This document shows positions 7,009 to 15,524 of a DNA stretch of 40,689 nucleotides, one piece after another (position 1 is the first letter of the stretch; each line of letters begins with the position of its first letter). Source of the stretch: Rhodobiaceae bacterium (GTDB lineage Bacteria > Pseudomonadota > Alphaproteobacteria > RS24). Below the pieces are notes generated by a model. It was not told where the DNA came from, ran no database searches, and saw nothing but the letters and a program-made list of their open reading frames with translations. The stretch covers positions 1 to 40,689 of the forward strand of contig JABHDF010000047.1 in NCBI GenBank assembly GCA_018673175.1, read 5' to 3'. The translations under genes and the position numbers were made by a program.

Positions 7009-7953
7009 ATGCCGACCTCCTCCTCCACCCCACAAGCCTTCCTCGATAAGCTCATTCCAGGCTATCAAGGCGTCGCCCAAAGTTGGGAATGCGACTTGAT
7101 GGGCCATTTGAATGTGTCCTTTTATTTTGGCCGCTCTTCCGACCAAGCGTTTTTTACCCGCAACGCATTGGCCATGAGCCCAAGTCAGATGCGGGCGCAA
7201 AACCTCGGCACCGTAGCCCTAGAAGAACATGTCCGCTTTCATCGCGAAGTGCCCTCAGGCGGCACCATGGTGGGGCGCAGTGCGCTGATTGAGATTGGCG
7301 AGAAAACCATGAGCGTTCACCAAGAGTTTCGCGACGGGGACGCCAATTTAGTGTGCACGTTTAAAACCCTCATCGGCCATTTCGATACCGCGGCGCGCCG
7401 CCTTGTGCCGTGGCGTGAGGCAACGCTGGAAGCCGCCCACAAATATAAAATCGACCAACCTGATTTTAGCGCGCCGAAATTTTTGCCCAGCAACGGTCGC
7501 GTGCCCGACATCACCCGAGAAGATACCCAAGCGGCCGGCTTCGTGCGCTGCGGCGGCGCGGGCGTCAACAGTTGGGAATGCGATCAATTCGGCCATATGA
7601 ACACCATGTTCTATGTGCGCCGCTTCACCGAAGCCGCGCCGCATATGTGGCGCGCCATGGGCCATGATTTGCTCGACGGCGTGCAACAAGGCCTCGGCTC
7701 CGTGGTCGGCGAAATCTGTGTGTCTTATCTCGGCGAAGTGCGCGAGGGCGATATTGTCGAGACTTACTCGACCGTTCGAGAGATAGATGAAAAAACCGTT
7801 CTGGTGGAACACCGACTGTTCAATGCTGAGACGGGGGCGTTATCGGCTTTGGGGCGTTTGCGCGTGGTTCACTTCAACCTCACCACCCGTCGGGCGCAAG
7901 CTTGGCCCGCCGATATGCGAAGTGCCATGCAGGCGCGCATGGTACCCCTTTAA
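7009..7953 (+). CDS. Tandem hotdog-fold acyl-CoA thioesterase
   Basis: About 314 residues with two hotdog domains in one chain. The first has SWECDLMGHLN and the second SWECDQFGHMN; both match the D-x-x-GH-x-N active-site signature of the 4HBT/FadM-type thioesterases, which hydrolyse acyl-CoA esters. Repetition of the same motif shows an internal duplication. The start MPTSSSTPQ at 7009 is preferred; a longer frame to 6943 begins with a cysteine-rich, unlikely stretch. The substrate is unknown. Similar double-hotdog proteins occur near carnitine or fatty-acid genes in other proteobacteria, but no such neighbours are present here. Confidence 0.82.
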   Translation: MPTSSSTPQAFLDKLIPGYQGVAQSWECDLMGHLNVSFYFGRSSDQAFFTRNALAMSPSQMRAQNLGTVALEEHVRFHREVPSGGTMVGRSALIEIGEKTMSVHQEFRDGDANLVCTFKTLIGHFDTAARRLVPWREATLEAAHKYKIDQPDFSAPKFLPSNGRVPDITREDTQAAGFVRCGGAGVNSWECDQFGHMNTMFYVRRFTEAAPHMWRAMGHDLLDGVQQGLGSVVGEICVSYLGEVREGDIVETYSTVREIDEKTVLVEHRLFNAETGALSALGRLRVVHFNLTTRRAQAWPADMRSAMQARMVPL

Positions 7954-7965
7954 AAGGTCTCTCGT

Positions 7966-8865
7966 CTAAACGCCCGCGCGGATGCAAATTTCGGCCCGTA
8001 CGAGTTCCGGCAATTCCATCGGCAAAAAATGCGTGGTGCCTGGAACCGTCTCGATTTTTTTATCGACCGAAAGGGCCTCAAAAGGTTTGCGCGAATATGT
8101 GGTCGAGCCGCGCTCTGCCGTCAGCAAAGTTACCGGCACGTTGAGCTGCGCAATCGGTTTGGCCACATTGACTTGCGGCCCTTTAAAATTAGCCGCCTCC
8201 CACAGCGGCGCACAGGCCAGCGCAACGCCGTCTTCTTCGCGTTCGCTTTTCGGCAAAAGCCCACCGTGCAAATAAGCCTCAAGAAACCCCTCGGCCCAGG
8301 TGGCAAACGCGCCGCGCCCCGTATAGGCTTTTTGAATGACCTCCAAGCTCGGCCAATCGGCTTTGCGTTTGGCGGCCATTTCGGCCAAAGCCAGACCCGA
8401 GTTGGACGCGATTTTACCCATGATGCGGGCCATCGCCTGCACAAGGAAATTAATTTTGGGGGTGACCACCGGGTCGGCCAAAATTAAACCCGCGACGAGG
8501 TCGGGTCGTTTGGCGGCCAGCAATATAGAGGTGCAGCCGCCCATGGAATGCCCGCCAAGCCAAATTTTTTCGCCCGCCTGTTCGGCCAAATGAGAGATCA
8601 AGTGTTCCAAATCATCGGCATAAATATTCCAGCCCGTCATCGTCTTTGGCTCGGCTGGCAGCTTTGTACGGCCATGGCCGCGCGCATCCCAAGCGTAAAC
8701 ATCAAACTTATTTTGTAACGGCTCGAGCAGCGGCGCGTAGGTTTGCCCGTTGAACCCATTGGCATGCGCCCAATGCAGAACCGGCTTTTTCTTGCCCTCT
8801 GCCGCTTGGCGCCACTGACATACGGATAGTTCGCCTTGCGGCACGCGATACTCAAATCTTTGCAT
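7966..8865 (-). CDS. Alpha/beta hydrolase
   Basis: A 299-residue alpha/beta-hydrolase-fold protein. The nucleophile elbow is GHSMGG with S107, the catalytic histidine is H279 in GTTHFLP, and E251 or D131 may be the acid. An HWAHANGFNG segment (31-40) supplies the oxyanion hole, and WDARGHGRT (59-67) is typical of the family. The ribosome-binding site is GGAG 7 nt upstream. No signal peptide is seen, so it is probably cytoplasmic. The substrate cannot be told. It converges with the thioesterase gene with 12 bp between stops. Confidence 0.88.
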   Translation of the reverse strand: MQRFEYRVPQGELSVCQWRQAAEGKKKPVLHWAHANGFNGQTYAPLLEPLQNKFDVYAWDARGHGRTKLPAEPKTMTGWNIYADDLEHLISHLAEQAGEKIWLGGHSMGGCTSILLAAKRPDLVAGLILADPVVTPKINFLVQAMARIMGKIASNSGLALAEMAAKRKADWPSLEVIQKAYTGRGAFATWAEGFLEAYLHGGLLPKSEREEDGVALACAPLWEAANFKGPQVNVAKPIAQLNVPVTLLTAERGSTTYSRKPFEALSVDKKIETVPGTTHFLPMELPELVRAEICIRAGV

Positions 8866-9041
8866 AATGGCTCCAAATGCTCTTCAGCAAGAAATATGCA
8901 CCACAAGCTCGAAAAGGCAAGCCGCACGAGATATCACCGCTGGGCCCTTCCTAGGCAAACTGATATTTTTGTGCTAACCAGCAGGTCTATTTTACAGAAT
9001 TTTCTCGAGGAACCTGCGCCTCCTTTTTGTGGCCGATCATC

Positions 9042-9968
9042 ATGCTAATTTATCTTCCCATCGCTGAAATGAGCGCCAACGTCATGACCCTGATTGGCAT
9101 GGGCGGCTTGGTGGGTTTTATGTCGGGCATGTTTGGCGTCGGCGGCGGGTTTTTGATGACGCCTTTATTGATTTTTATCGGCGTGCCGCCAGCCGTGGCC
9201 GTGGCCTCGGAAGCCAATCAAATTGTCGCGTCTTCTGTGTCGGGCGGTCTGGCTTATTGGCAGCGCCGCGCGATTGATATTCCCATGGGGCTTATTTTGA
9301 TGACCGGTGGTTTGGCGGGCTCTTATAGCGGCGTGCAATTGTTCAAAGTCTTGCGCGCCATGGGGCAAGTTGATTTGCTCATCTCGCTTTCTTATGTGGT
9401 TTTTCTTGGCGTCATTGGCGCGCTCATGTTGCGCGAAAGCATTCAGGTAATTATTGCGGCGCGCAGAGGGCGCCCCGTGCAGGCCCGCCGCCCCGGCCAA
9501 CATAGTTGGATTTTACGACTGCCGTTTCGCATGCGGTTTCGGCGCTCAAAACTTTATATCAGCGTCATCCCACCCCTCATTATCGGCTATTTCGTTGGCA
9601 CGCTATCGGCCATCATGGGTGTCGGCGGCGGCTTTATTATGGTGCCGGCGATGATTTATATTTTGCGCATGCCAACCAATGTGGTGATCGGCACCTCGCT
9701 GTTTCAGATTATTTTTGTTACCGCCTCGGTAACGATTTTCCACGCGGTCGAAAACCAAACCGTCGATATTGTGCTGGCCGCCTTGCTGATGATTGGCGGC
9801 GTCATTGGCGCTCAAATTGGTGCGCGCGTCGGCCAACGCCTGCGCGGCGAGCAATTGCGCGCGCTTCTGGCGCTCATCGTTTTGGGGGTCGGGGTGAAAC
9901 TGCTACTCGACTTGGTCAATCAGCCGGATGAATTATTCTCGCTCACCCGCATGGGAGTGGGCGGATGA
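9042..9968 (+). CDS. TauE/SafE-family sulfite or anion exporter
   Basis: A polytopic membrane protein of 308 residues with two homologous halves, each carrying the TauE/SafE signature (GMFGVGGGFLMTPLL near the N-terminus and AIMGVGGGFIMVPAM in the middle). The central loop is basic (RRGRPVQARRPG). Family members export sulfite, sulfoacetate or related anions. I chose the ATG at 9042 over an upstream TTG at 9027. It overlaps the next gene by 4 bp (ATGA), so the two are translationally coupled. The interval 8866-9041 between it and the divergent hydrolase gene holds no other feature I can support. Confidence 0.88.
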   Translation: MLIYLPIAEMSANVMTLIGMGGLVGFMSGMFGVGGGFLMTPLLIFIGVPPAVAVASEANQIVASSVSGGLAYWQRRAIDIPMGLILMTGGLAGSYSGVQLFKVLRAMGQVDLLISLSYVVFLGVIGALMLRESIQVIIAARRGRPVQARRPGQHSWILRLPFRMRFRRSKLYISVIPPLIIGYFVGTLSAIMGVGGGFIMVPAMIYILRMPTNVVIGTSLFQIIFVTASVTIFHAVENQTVDIVLAALLMIGGVIGAQIGARVGQRLRGEQLRALLALIVLGVGVKLLLDLVNQPDELFSLTRMGVGG

Positions 9969-10735
9969 GGGCGCTGATTTTACCTTGCCTGTTCGCCTGT
10001 CTTTCGCTGGGGCTGCCTGCCAACGCCGCGCAAGCGAGCGAGTTTCAAAACGTGCTGGTGACCGATGTCTCGAAAGACCAGATTTCCATCCGCTCGAATT
10101 ATAGCGGCGAGACGCTTTTGCTATTTGGCGCCATCGACACCCAGCCCTATGGCGAAGCCGATGGCGTGGTGGTGGTTTTGCGCGGGCCAGCCCAAGACAT
10201 CACCTTGCGTAAGAAAAACAAACAATTCGGCATATGGGTCAACGGCCCCGCCTATCGACTGGGTGATTTGCCAAGCTTTTATGCCGTGGCCAGCTCGCGC
10301 CCCGTGGCCGAGCTATTGCCAAGCGCAAGACGCGCCGAGCTTGGTATCGGCGCTGACGTTTTAAAAGCTAACAATCTCGACGCAAATGCAGATGCCGAAC
10401 GCGAGGCCATCGAGGCCTTCTTGCGTTTAAAACAACAAGCCAATCTATTTGCGGCCCAAAGCGATGCGGTTGAGATTATCCATGGCAAATTATTCCGCGC
10501 CGAAATTAACCTACCCGCCGGCATGCCCGTGGGAGCCTATACGACCGAGTTTTTTGCTTTCAAAGATGGCACGCTCATCGGCTATCAAATCGGCGAGCTG
10601 CCGGTAGACATCGTCGGTGCGGGACATATATTGCATGAGGCGGCTTATAATATGTCGCTTCTTTACGGGATTTTCGGGGTCGCGCTCGCGGTGTTTATGG
10701 GCTGGGCCGTAGCCATTATTTTTAGGCGGAGTTAA
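9965..10735 (+). CDS. TIGR02186-family transmembrane protein
   Basis: A 256-residue protein with an N-terminal signal peptide (about residues 1-24, cleavage near QAS), a periplasmic beta-rich domain, and a single C-terminal membrane helix (about 229-252) ending in IIFRRS. This layout and the sequence match the alphaproteobacterial TIGR02186 / Alph_Pro_TM family of unknown function, whose genes are typically next to TauE. It overlaps tauE by 4 bp and lies 3 bp before ccdA. The context suggests a periplasmic partner of the exporter; its biochemical role is unknown. Confidence 0.85.
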   Translation: MRALILPCLFACLSLGLPANAAQASEFQNVLVTDVSKDQISIRSNYSGETLLLFGAIDTQPYGEADGVVVVLRGPAQDITLRKKNKQFGIWVNGPAYRLGDLPSFYAVASSRPVAELLPSARRAELGIGADVLKANNLDANADAEREAIEAFLRLKQQANLFAAQSDAVEIIHGKLFRAEINLPAGMPVGAYTTEFFAFKDGTLIGYQIGELPVDIVGAGHILHEAAYNMSLLYGIFGVALAVFMGWAVAIIFRRS

Positions 10736-10738
10736 CAC

Positions 10739-11488
10739 ATGGATGGATTTTTAGCCTCGGCTTTCGCAGCTTTTTTCGGCGGCGCCTTAAGCTTTTTATC
10801 GCCTTGTGTTTTGCCCCTTGTGCCCGGCTACCTGTGCTTTGCGGCTGGGTTACAATTTTCTGAATTGAGCGAGCTGGATAAAAAAGGCGAAGCGACGCGC
10901 GCGATTTTGCCCGGCGCTTTGGCTTTCGTGGGTGGTTTTTCTAGCGTCTTTATTGCGCTAGGTGCCGGCGCCAGTGCCATTAATCCGCTTTTGATAACCT
11001 ATCAAGGCGAGCTGGGCCAAATCGCCGGGGTCCTTATTATTGCCCTGGGCTTGCATGTCGGCGGGCTTATTCATATTCCGTTTTTGGCCCGCGAAGCGCG
11101 TCTGCAAAGCCAGAGCGTAAAAAAGTCCAGAGCGCCGCTCGTTGCCGCTTTTGTTATGGGGCTGGCTTTCGCCTTTGGTTGGACGCCGTGCATTGGCCCC
11201 ATTTTGGCGACAATTTTAGCCCTGGCCGCCGCCCGCGATTCTATGGGCGAAGGCGTCACGCTTTTGGCTTTTTATGCTTTGGGTCTGGGCTTACCCTTTA
11301 TTTTTGCAGCACTTGGCGTCGGGCGCTTTATGTCTGCCAGCCAACGCATTAAGGCCAATATGGTCTGGGTCGAGCGCGGCGCAGGTGGGCTATTGGTGCT
11401 CACAGGTGGGCTGATTATGATGGGTAGTTTGCAATCCGTCGCGACGTATCTGCTCGACTGGTTCCCGTTTCTTTCGCGCTTAGGATAA
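10739..11488 (+). CDS. ccdA: CcdA/DsbD-type transmembrane thiol electron transporter
   Basis: A 249-residue inner-membrane protein with about six helices and the two conserved cysteines of the CcdA family: C23 in SPCVLPLVPG and C151 in GWTPCIGP. CcdA moves electrons from cytoplasmic thioredoxin to periplasmic thiol proteins, most often for cytochrome c maturation. No thioredoxin-like partner or other cytochrome c biogenesis gene adjoins it. Position directly after tauE and the TIGR02186 gene suggests a thiol or sulfur role linked to them. Confidence 0.9.
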   Translation: MDGFLASAFAAFFGGALSFLSPCVLPLVPGYLCFAAGLQFSELSELDKKGEATRAILPGALAFVGGFSSVFIALGAGASAINPLLITYQGELGQIAGVLIIALGLHVGGLIHIPFLAREARLQSQSVKKSRAPLVAAFVMGLAFAFGWTPCIGPILATILALAAARDSMGEGVTLLAFYALGLGLPFIFAALGVGRFMSASQRIKANMVWVERGAGGLLVLTGGLIMMGSLQSVATYLLDWFPFLSRLG

Positions 11489-11498
11489 CCCAGGTTCA

Positions 11499-11954
11499 AT
11501 GGCTAAATTTTCCACCGCTCCCTTCATCGCTCGGCTTTTGGGATTATTAGGTCTGCTACCCTTTTTGCTGGGAGGGCTGGGTGTCTGGTTGCCCATTTTG
11601 GGGGACTTGCGGTTTGCGCTGCCGATTATGGTTTTGGCCTATGCGGCATTAATTGCGAGTTTTCTTGGCGGTGTACGCTGGGGCGCGGCGATGCAAAACC
11701 AATCTCTGGCAGGCCAAGCGCGCCATTTTGTTATGTCGATTGTGCCAAGTCTCATCGCTTTGGTGGCGTTCCTGCTGCCCTTGCCGCAGGCTTTCACGCT
11801 TCTCATTATCATGTTCCTCGCCCAAGGCGTGCTGGACGTTATGGCGGCCGATAGCGGCGAGTTGGCGGATTGGTATGCGCCCTTAAGACTTATCCTGACG
11901 GGCGTGGCCATTTTATCCATGGCCTCGCTCATCTGGCACAGTTTAACCCATTAA
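11499..11954 (+). CDS. DUF3429 membrane protein
   Basis: A 151-residue protein with four or five membrane segments and the FLGGVRWG motif (residues 55-62) of the DUF3429 family, which has no known function. It follows ccdA by 10 bp and is probably the last gene of the tauE cluster. It converges with the esterase gene, the two stop codons being only 4 bp apart, with no visible terminator between them. Confidence 0.8.
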   Translation: MAKFSTAPFIARLLGLLGLLPFLLGGLGVWLPILGDLRFALPIMVLAYAALIASFLGGVRWGAAMQNQSLAGQARHFVMSIVPSLIALVAFLLPLPQAFTLLIIMFLAQGVLDVMAADSGELADWYAPLRLILTGVAILSMASLIWHSLTH

Positions 11955-11958
11955 GCGG

Positions 11959-12984
11959 CTATTTAGCTAAGTAACCTGCCAAATCTTGCGCCAATTGAAC
12001 GCAAGCTTTTTCCGCCGTGTGGCTAACCCGACCCAAAAGCAAATAACTATGCGTCAAGCTGGTGAAGCAATAATGCGTCACCTCATTGCCTGCCGCCTCT
12101 AGCGCTTTGGCATAAGCGTTGCCTTGGTCGCGAATGGGATCAAAGCCTGCCGTGCCAATAACCGCAGGTGGCAGATTTTTAAGGTTCTTATTGTTCGCTG
12201 GATTGGCCAGCGGATGATCGAGATTTTTATCGTTTGGAAAAACCATGGCATTGAAGAAATCCATCGTCGCCGTGTTCAGCGGAAAACATTCCGAGCAAGA
12301 CTGACCCGACGGGTCGCCCGTTATATCGGTCGACACCCATGGATAAGCCAAACATTGAGCGGCGGGCTGCACACCGCCGGCATCGCGCAACATATGTGTC
12401 ATGGAGGCCGAGATAAGCCCGCCCGCACTGTCGCCAGATAAAGCCACCCGTTTGGGGTCAATGCCAAGGCTGGCCGCATTGTCTTGCACGTAATGCCAGA
12501 GCGCCATGCCATCCTCGATAGGGGCTGGAAACGCCACTTCAGGGCACAAGCGATAATTGAGCGAAATCACTTTGGCGCCGCATTCATCAGCCAAGACGGA
12601 ACAAAAATGGTCGTCCGACAAATGATGCATAATGACCAAACCCCCTTGGTGAAAAAACAAAACAGCGGGGTCGCTATCGGTGGCGCCGCGCGGCGTATAG
12701 ATGCGCGCTTCCAGAGAATTACCATCGAGCTGCAAAACCGTGTCTTCAATGCTAACGCCCGAGCGACGCGGCAAGTTCAGCGCATCAAAAGCATTCGCAG
12801 AGGCGCGCAAGGTTTCAACCGAGCTCAGCGGGTCGCCGCCTTCGGCGGCGGCCATATTGGCCATAATTTGAATGTTGGCATCCATCACATTGCCATCAAT
12901 TTCGACCGGCGGGCCCGCAAGGCGGCGCTTTAGAAAGCTTGGCGAATTGCGTAAAACGCCCAGAATCAAATTTTGTACAGTCAT
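11959..12984 (-). CDS. HSL-type esterase/lipase (alpha/beta hydrolase fold 3)
   Basis: A 341-residue esterase of the hormone-sensitive-lipase family. The oxyanion-hole motif is HQGG (112-115) in place of the usual HGGG, the nucleophile is S186 in GDSAGG, the acid is the aspartate in GFDPIRDQG, and the base is the histidine in SLTHSYL. The ribosome-binding site GGGAGAT lies 6-7 nt upstream. It follows the tetR gene by 56 bp on the same strand, so that regulator may control it. Substrate unknown; no secretion signal. Confidence 0.88.
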   Translation of the reverse strand: MTVQNLILGVLRNSPSFLKRRLAGPPVEIDGNVMDANIQIMANMAAAEGGDPLSSVETLRASANAFDALNLPRRSGVSIEDTVLQLDGNSLEARIYTPRGATDSDPAVLFFHQGGLVIMHHLSDDHFCSVLADECGAKVISLNYRLCPEVAFPAPIEDGMALWHYVQDNAASLGIDPKRVALSGDSAGGLISASMTHMLRDAGGVQPAAQCLAYPWVSTDITGDPSGQSCSECFPLNTATMDFFNAMVFPNDKNLDHPLANPANNKNLKNLPPAVIGTAGFDPIRDQGNAYAKALEAAGNEVTHYCFTSLTHSYLLLGRVSHTAEKACVQLAQDLAGYLAK

Positions 12985-13040
12985 GATAAATCTCCCAATA
13001 GAAGCTGATTACACATTTTGTTTAGGGGGCACGTCAATAT

Positions 13041-13673
13041 TTAGCTGGAAATGCCGCTCATGAACAAACGCGTGGCAAATGCGGCCGCTGCTTCGGGGTT
13101 GGCTGTGTCGCGTTGCATCATATCGTCGAGAAGTGAAAATGCCACGCCGCCAACAGCTGCCGTCAACATGGCCGCATCGACTTTCGACACCCGCCCAAGC
13201 GCCATCGCCTGTTCGATATCGATTTGCATTTCGGCGAGGCCAGCTTTGACTTGCGGCCCCTCCAAATTGACATTGGCGCCATCGCGCCCTCGGTTGGAGC
13301 GGGTTAGGGCATAGTTTTGCGGGTTGTTGGCGTAATAGGTGAAATAAGTCAGATAGTTATTGGCAATTAGCTGCTCAAAGGTTTCGGCTTGCTGGCGCCC
13401 TTGTGCCAATAAAGCGCGCAGCTCTTCGCCGATTTGCGTATTCAGCGCCAAGAAGACTTGCTCTTTGTTATCGAAGTAATTGTAAAACGTGCCGGTCGCC
13501 AAATCGGTGCGACGAATGATGTCGCGCACCGTCGTGCCGCCATAGCCCAGCTCGGCAAAGACCAAACGCGCGGCGCTTAAAATCGCTTCTTGATTGGTCG
13601 CACGATTGTTTTCCCGCTTGGTGGCAGGTTTGTCGACAAATGAATCGGCGATACTTTGGGTGTCTAACGTCAT
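13041..13673 (-). CDS. TetR-family transcriptional regulator
   Basis: A 210-residue regulator. The N-terminal helix-turn-helix domain (about residues 27-78) contains AARLVFAELGYGGTTVRDI and TGTFYNYFDNKEQV, typical of TetR. The C-terminal ligand-binding half has no recognisable ligand. It lies between arsC and the esterase gene, all on the minus strand. Its likely targets are itself and the downstream esterase. I could not see a clear palindromic operator in the 56-bp gap. Confidence 0.88.
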   Translation of the reverse strand: MTLDTQSIADSFVDKPATKRENNRATNQEAILSAARLVFAELGYGGTTVRDIIRRTDLATGTFYNYFDNKEQVFLALNTQIGEELRALLAQGRQQAETFEQLIANNYLTYFTYYANNPQNYALTRSNRGRDGANVNLEGPQVKAGLAEMQIDIEQAMALGRVSKVDAAMLTAAVGGVAFSLLDDMMQRDTANPEAAAAFATRLFMSGISS

Positions 13674-13720
13674 GCGATTAAGCCTAGCCGAAACCTAGCG
13701 AAAAACAAAACTCCATCGAC

Positions 13721-14065
13721 CTATAAAAAGGCTTGTGCCAATTCAGGCGGGCGAGCGATAAGCGCTTTCGAGCCAGACACCACAACGGGGCGTTCCATCA
13801 ATATCGGATTTTCCGCCATGGCTTGCACCAATTTGGCGTCATCGGTTTCTTGTTTCAGGTTCAACTCTTTATATATGGCCTCGCCCGTGCGCATCATGGC
13901 GCGGGTTTCAAGCCCCAGTTTATCTCGCAAGGCCACAAGACTTGCCCCATCCAGTGGCGAGTTCAAATATTCCACAACCTCTGGATTGGCGCCCCCATCG
14001 GTCAAAATCGCCAGCGCTTGGCGAGACTTCGAACATCTTGGATTGTGATAAATCGTAACGGGCAT
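13721..14065 (-). CDS. arsC: ArsC-family arsenate reductase (glutaredoxin type)
   Basis: A 114-residue protein with the ArsC signature NPRCSKSR and catalytic C11. R59, R92 and R105 match the arsenate-binding arginines of plasmid R773 ArsC (R60, R94, R107). Such proteins reduce arsenate to arsenite using glutaredoxin and glutathione. There is no arsR, arsB or acr3 gene in the window, so arsenic resistance is only an inference from the family. It starts 26 bp after pyrD ends and is probably in the lysK-pyrD transcription unit. Confidence 0.88.
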   Translation of the reverse strand: MPVTIYHNPRCSKSRQALAILTDGGANPEVVEYLNSPLDGASLVALRDKLGLETRAMMRTGEAIYKELNLKQETDDAKLVQAMAENPILMERPVVVSGSKALIARPPELAQAFL

Positions 14066-14091
14066 GCGCCTCTCCTGTTTTTTTCGGGTCT

Positions 14092-15147
14092 CTATTTATG
14101 GTCGGCCCCAATGGCTTTGGAAATCGTGTCGAAACCATCGGCTTTCAACTGTGCTTCCAGCTCGCGCTTCAGGCTTGCCACCAGACCCGGGCCTTGGTAA
14201 ATCAGCCCCGTATACAGCTGCACTAAGCTGGCGCCGGCGCGCAATTTGGCATAGGCCTGGGCCGCATTGGCCACGCCGCCCACGCCGATGAGCGCCAGCT
14301 TGCCTTGGCTCGCACCATAGACTGCGCGCAGCATATCGGTCGACATATCAAACACTGGCTGGCCCGACACACCGCCCGCCTCGCTGGCATATTTGGAGCC
14401 CGCAACGCCGCCCCGCTCGAGCGTGGTATTGGAGATAATCAAGCCGTCTATCTGGTTGGCCACGGCCAGCTCGGCAATCTCGCAGGCCTGTTCCACTACC
14501 AAATCTGGCGCGATTTTAACCAAAATCGGCGTGTTCGGCGCGGCTTGGCGTACCCGCTGTATAATTTCTAAAACCGCTTCGCCGCCTTGCAGGTCGCGCA
14601 GACCCGGCGTGTTGGGCGAAGAAATATTGACGGTTAAATAATCTGCCAAATCGGCAAATCGTGCCGCGCCCAATTCATAGTCTGCAATGCGATCGCTGGC
14701 CTCTTTATTGGCGCCAATATTTACGCCAATAATGCGGGCTTGCGCATTTTTGGGGTGCTGGCGAAACGCCGTCAATCGCGCCAGCGCATCCATCTGGCCG
14801 CGATTGTTAAAGCCCAAACGGTTGATAAGCGCCTGCTCTGGCACCAATCGAAACACTCGAGGGGCTGGGTTTCCGGGCTGGGGCAGCGGCGTCAAAGTAC
14901 CGATTTCGGTAAAGCCAAAACCGATGCGATGGACGCCAGAAATGGCCTCGCCATCTTTATCAAAGCCGGCGGCCATGCCAAATGGATTATCAAACGCAAG
15001 GCCCATAAGGCTCTGCGACAGGCTGGGAGCATCTTGTTTGGGTCGGCCAAATTTCGACAAGGCGCGCAAACCCAGCAGGGTCATTTTATGAGCGCGCTCG
15101 GGCGGTAACGTAAAAAGCAGCGGGCGAAGGGTGCGATATAGGCTCAT
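14092..15147 (-). CDS. pyrD: Dihydroorotate dehydrogenase (quinone), class 2
   Basis: Fourth step of pyrimidine synthesis, oxidising dihydroorotate to orotate with electrons passed to membrane quinone. The 351-residue length and amphipathic N-terminus (MSLYRTLRPLLFTLPPERAH) are those of the membrane-associated class 2 enzyme. The catalytic serine is S177 in VNISSPNTPGLR. FMN-binding segments AAGFDKDGE and IGVGGV are present. The start overlaps the stop of the DUF952 gene by 4 bp (ATGA). Confidence 0.96.
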   Translation of the reverse strand: MSLYRTLRPLLFTLPPERAHKMTLLGLRALSKFGRPKQDAPSLSQSLMGLAFDNPFGMAAGFDKDGEAISGVHRIGFGFTEIGTLTPLPQPGNPAPRVFRLVPEQALINRLGFNNRGQMDALARLTAFRQHPKNAQARIIGVNIGANKEASDRIADYELGAARFADLADYLTVNISSPNTPGLRDLQGGEAVLEIIQRVRQAAPNTPILVKIAPDLVVEQACEIAELAVANQIDGLIISNTTLERGGVAGSKYASEAGGVSGQPVFDMSTDMLRAVYGASQGKLALIGVGGVANAAQAYAKLRAGASLVQLYTGLIYQGPGLVASLKRELEAQLKADGFDTISKAIGADHK

Positions 15148-15503
15148 CTGTGGCTCTCCAAATCGGTGGCTTGCAACCAGTCTGTCATGTTTTCACGGGC
15201 GCTATTGAGCGCAAATTCACGCGCCACCATGGCCTGGCGGAGCGGCGCATAAAGATGGGGAAATAAATCGCCCCCGCGCGAGGCCTCCCAGCGCAAATCT
15301 TCAAGCCCGTGGGTGTCCACGGCCAGCAGAACCAAATCGCCCGCCTCGGCGTAATGCTTGTCCAGTGTCTCGCTCACTTGCGCGGCACTCGAAAAATGCA
15401 CAAAGCCATCGGCGGCATCGACGCCCGAGGGCGCAAGCGTTCCGCTTTGCGCCATCTGCGCGCGCGCCTGTGGCGTCACAATTTTATAGATCATTCGCGT
15501 CAT
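15144..15503 (-). CDS. DUF952 family protein
   Basis: A 119-residue protein with the DUF952 motifs DGFVHFSSAAQV (32-43) and GDLFPHLYAPL (77-87). The family is small, widespread and of unknown biochemical function. An alternative start is Met4 (15494). It overlaps pyrD by 4 bp and follows lysK by 21 bp, so it is part of the same operon. The DUF952-pyrD pairing is, as far as I recall, common in alphaproteobacteria. Confidence 0.85.
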   Translation of the reverse strand: MTRMIYKIVTPQARAQMAQSGTLAPSGVDAADGFVHFSSAAQVSETLDKHYAEAGDLVLLAVDTHGLEDLRWEASRGGDLFPHLYAPLRQAMVAREFALNSARENMTDWLQATDLESHR

Positions 15504-15524
15504 AGGCTATTTGTAGCCAGATTC

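Noticed and set aside
13721-14065. Arsenic-resistance operon
   Set aside because: arsC stands alone between pyrD and tetR with no arsR, arsB, acr3 or arsH, so a resistance island is not supported.
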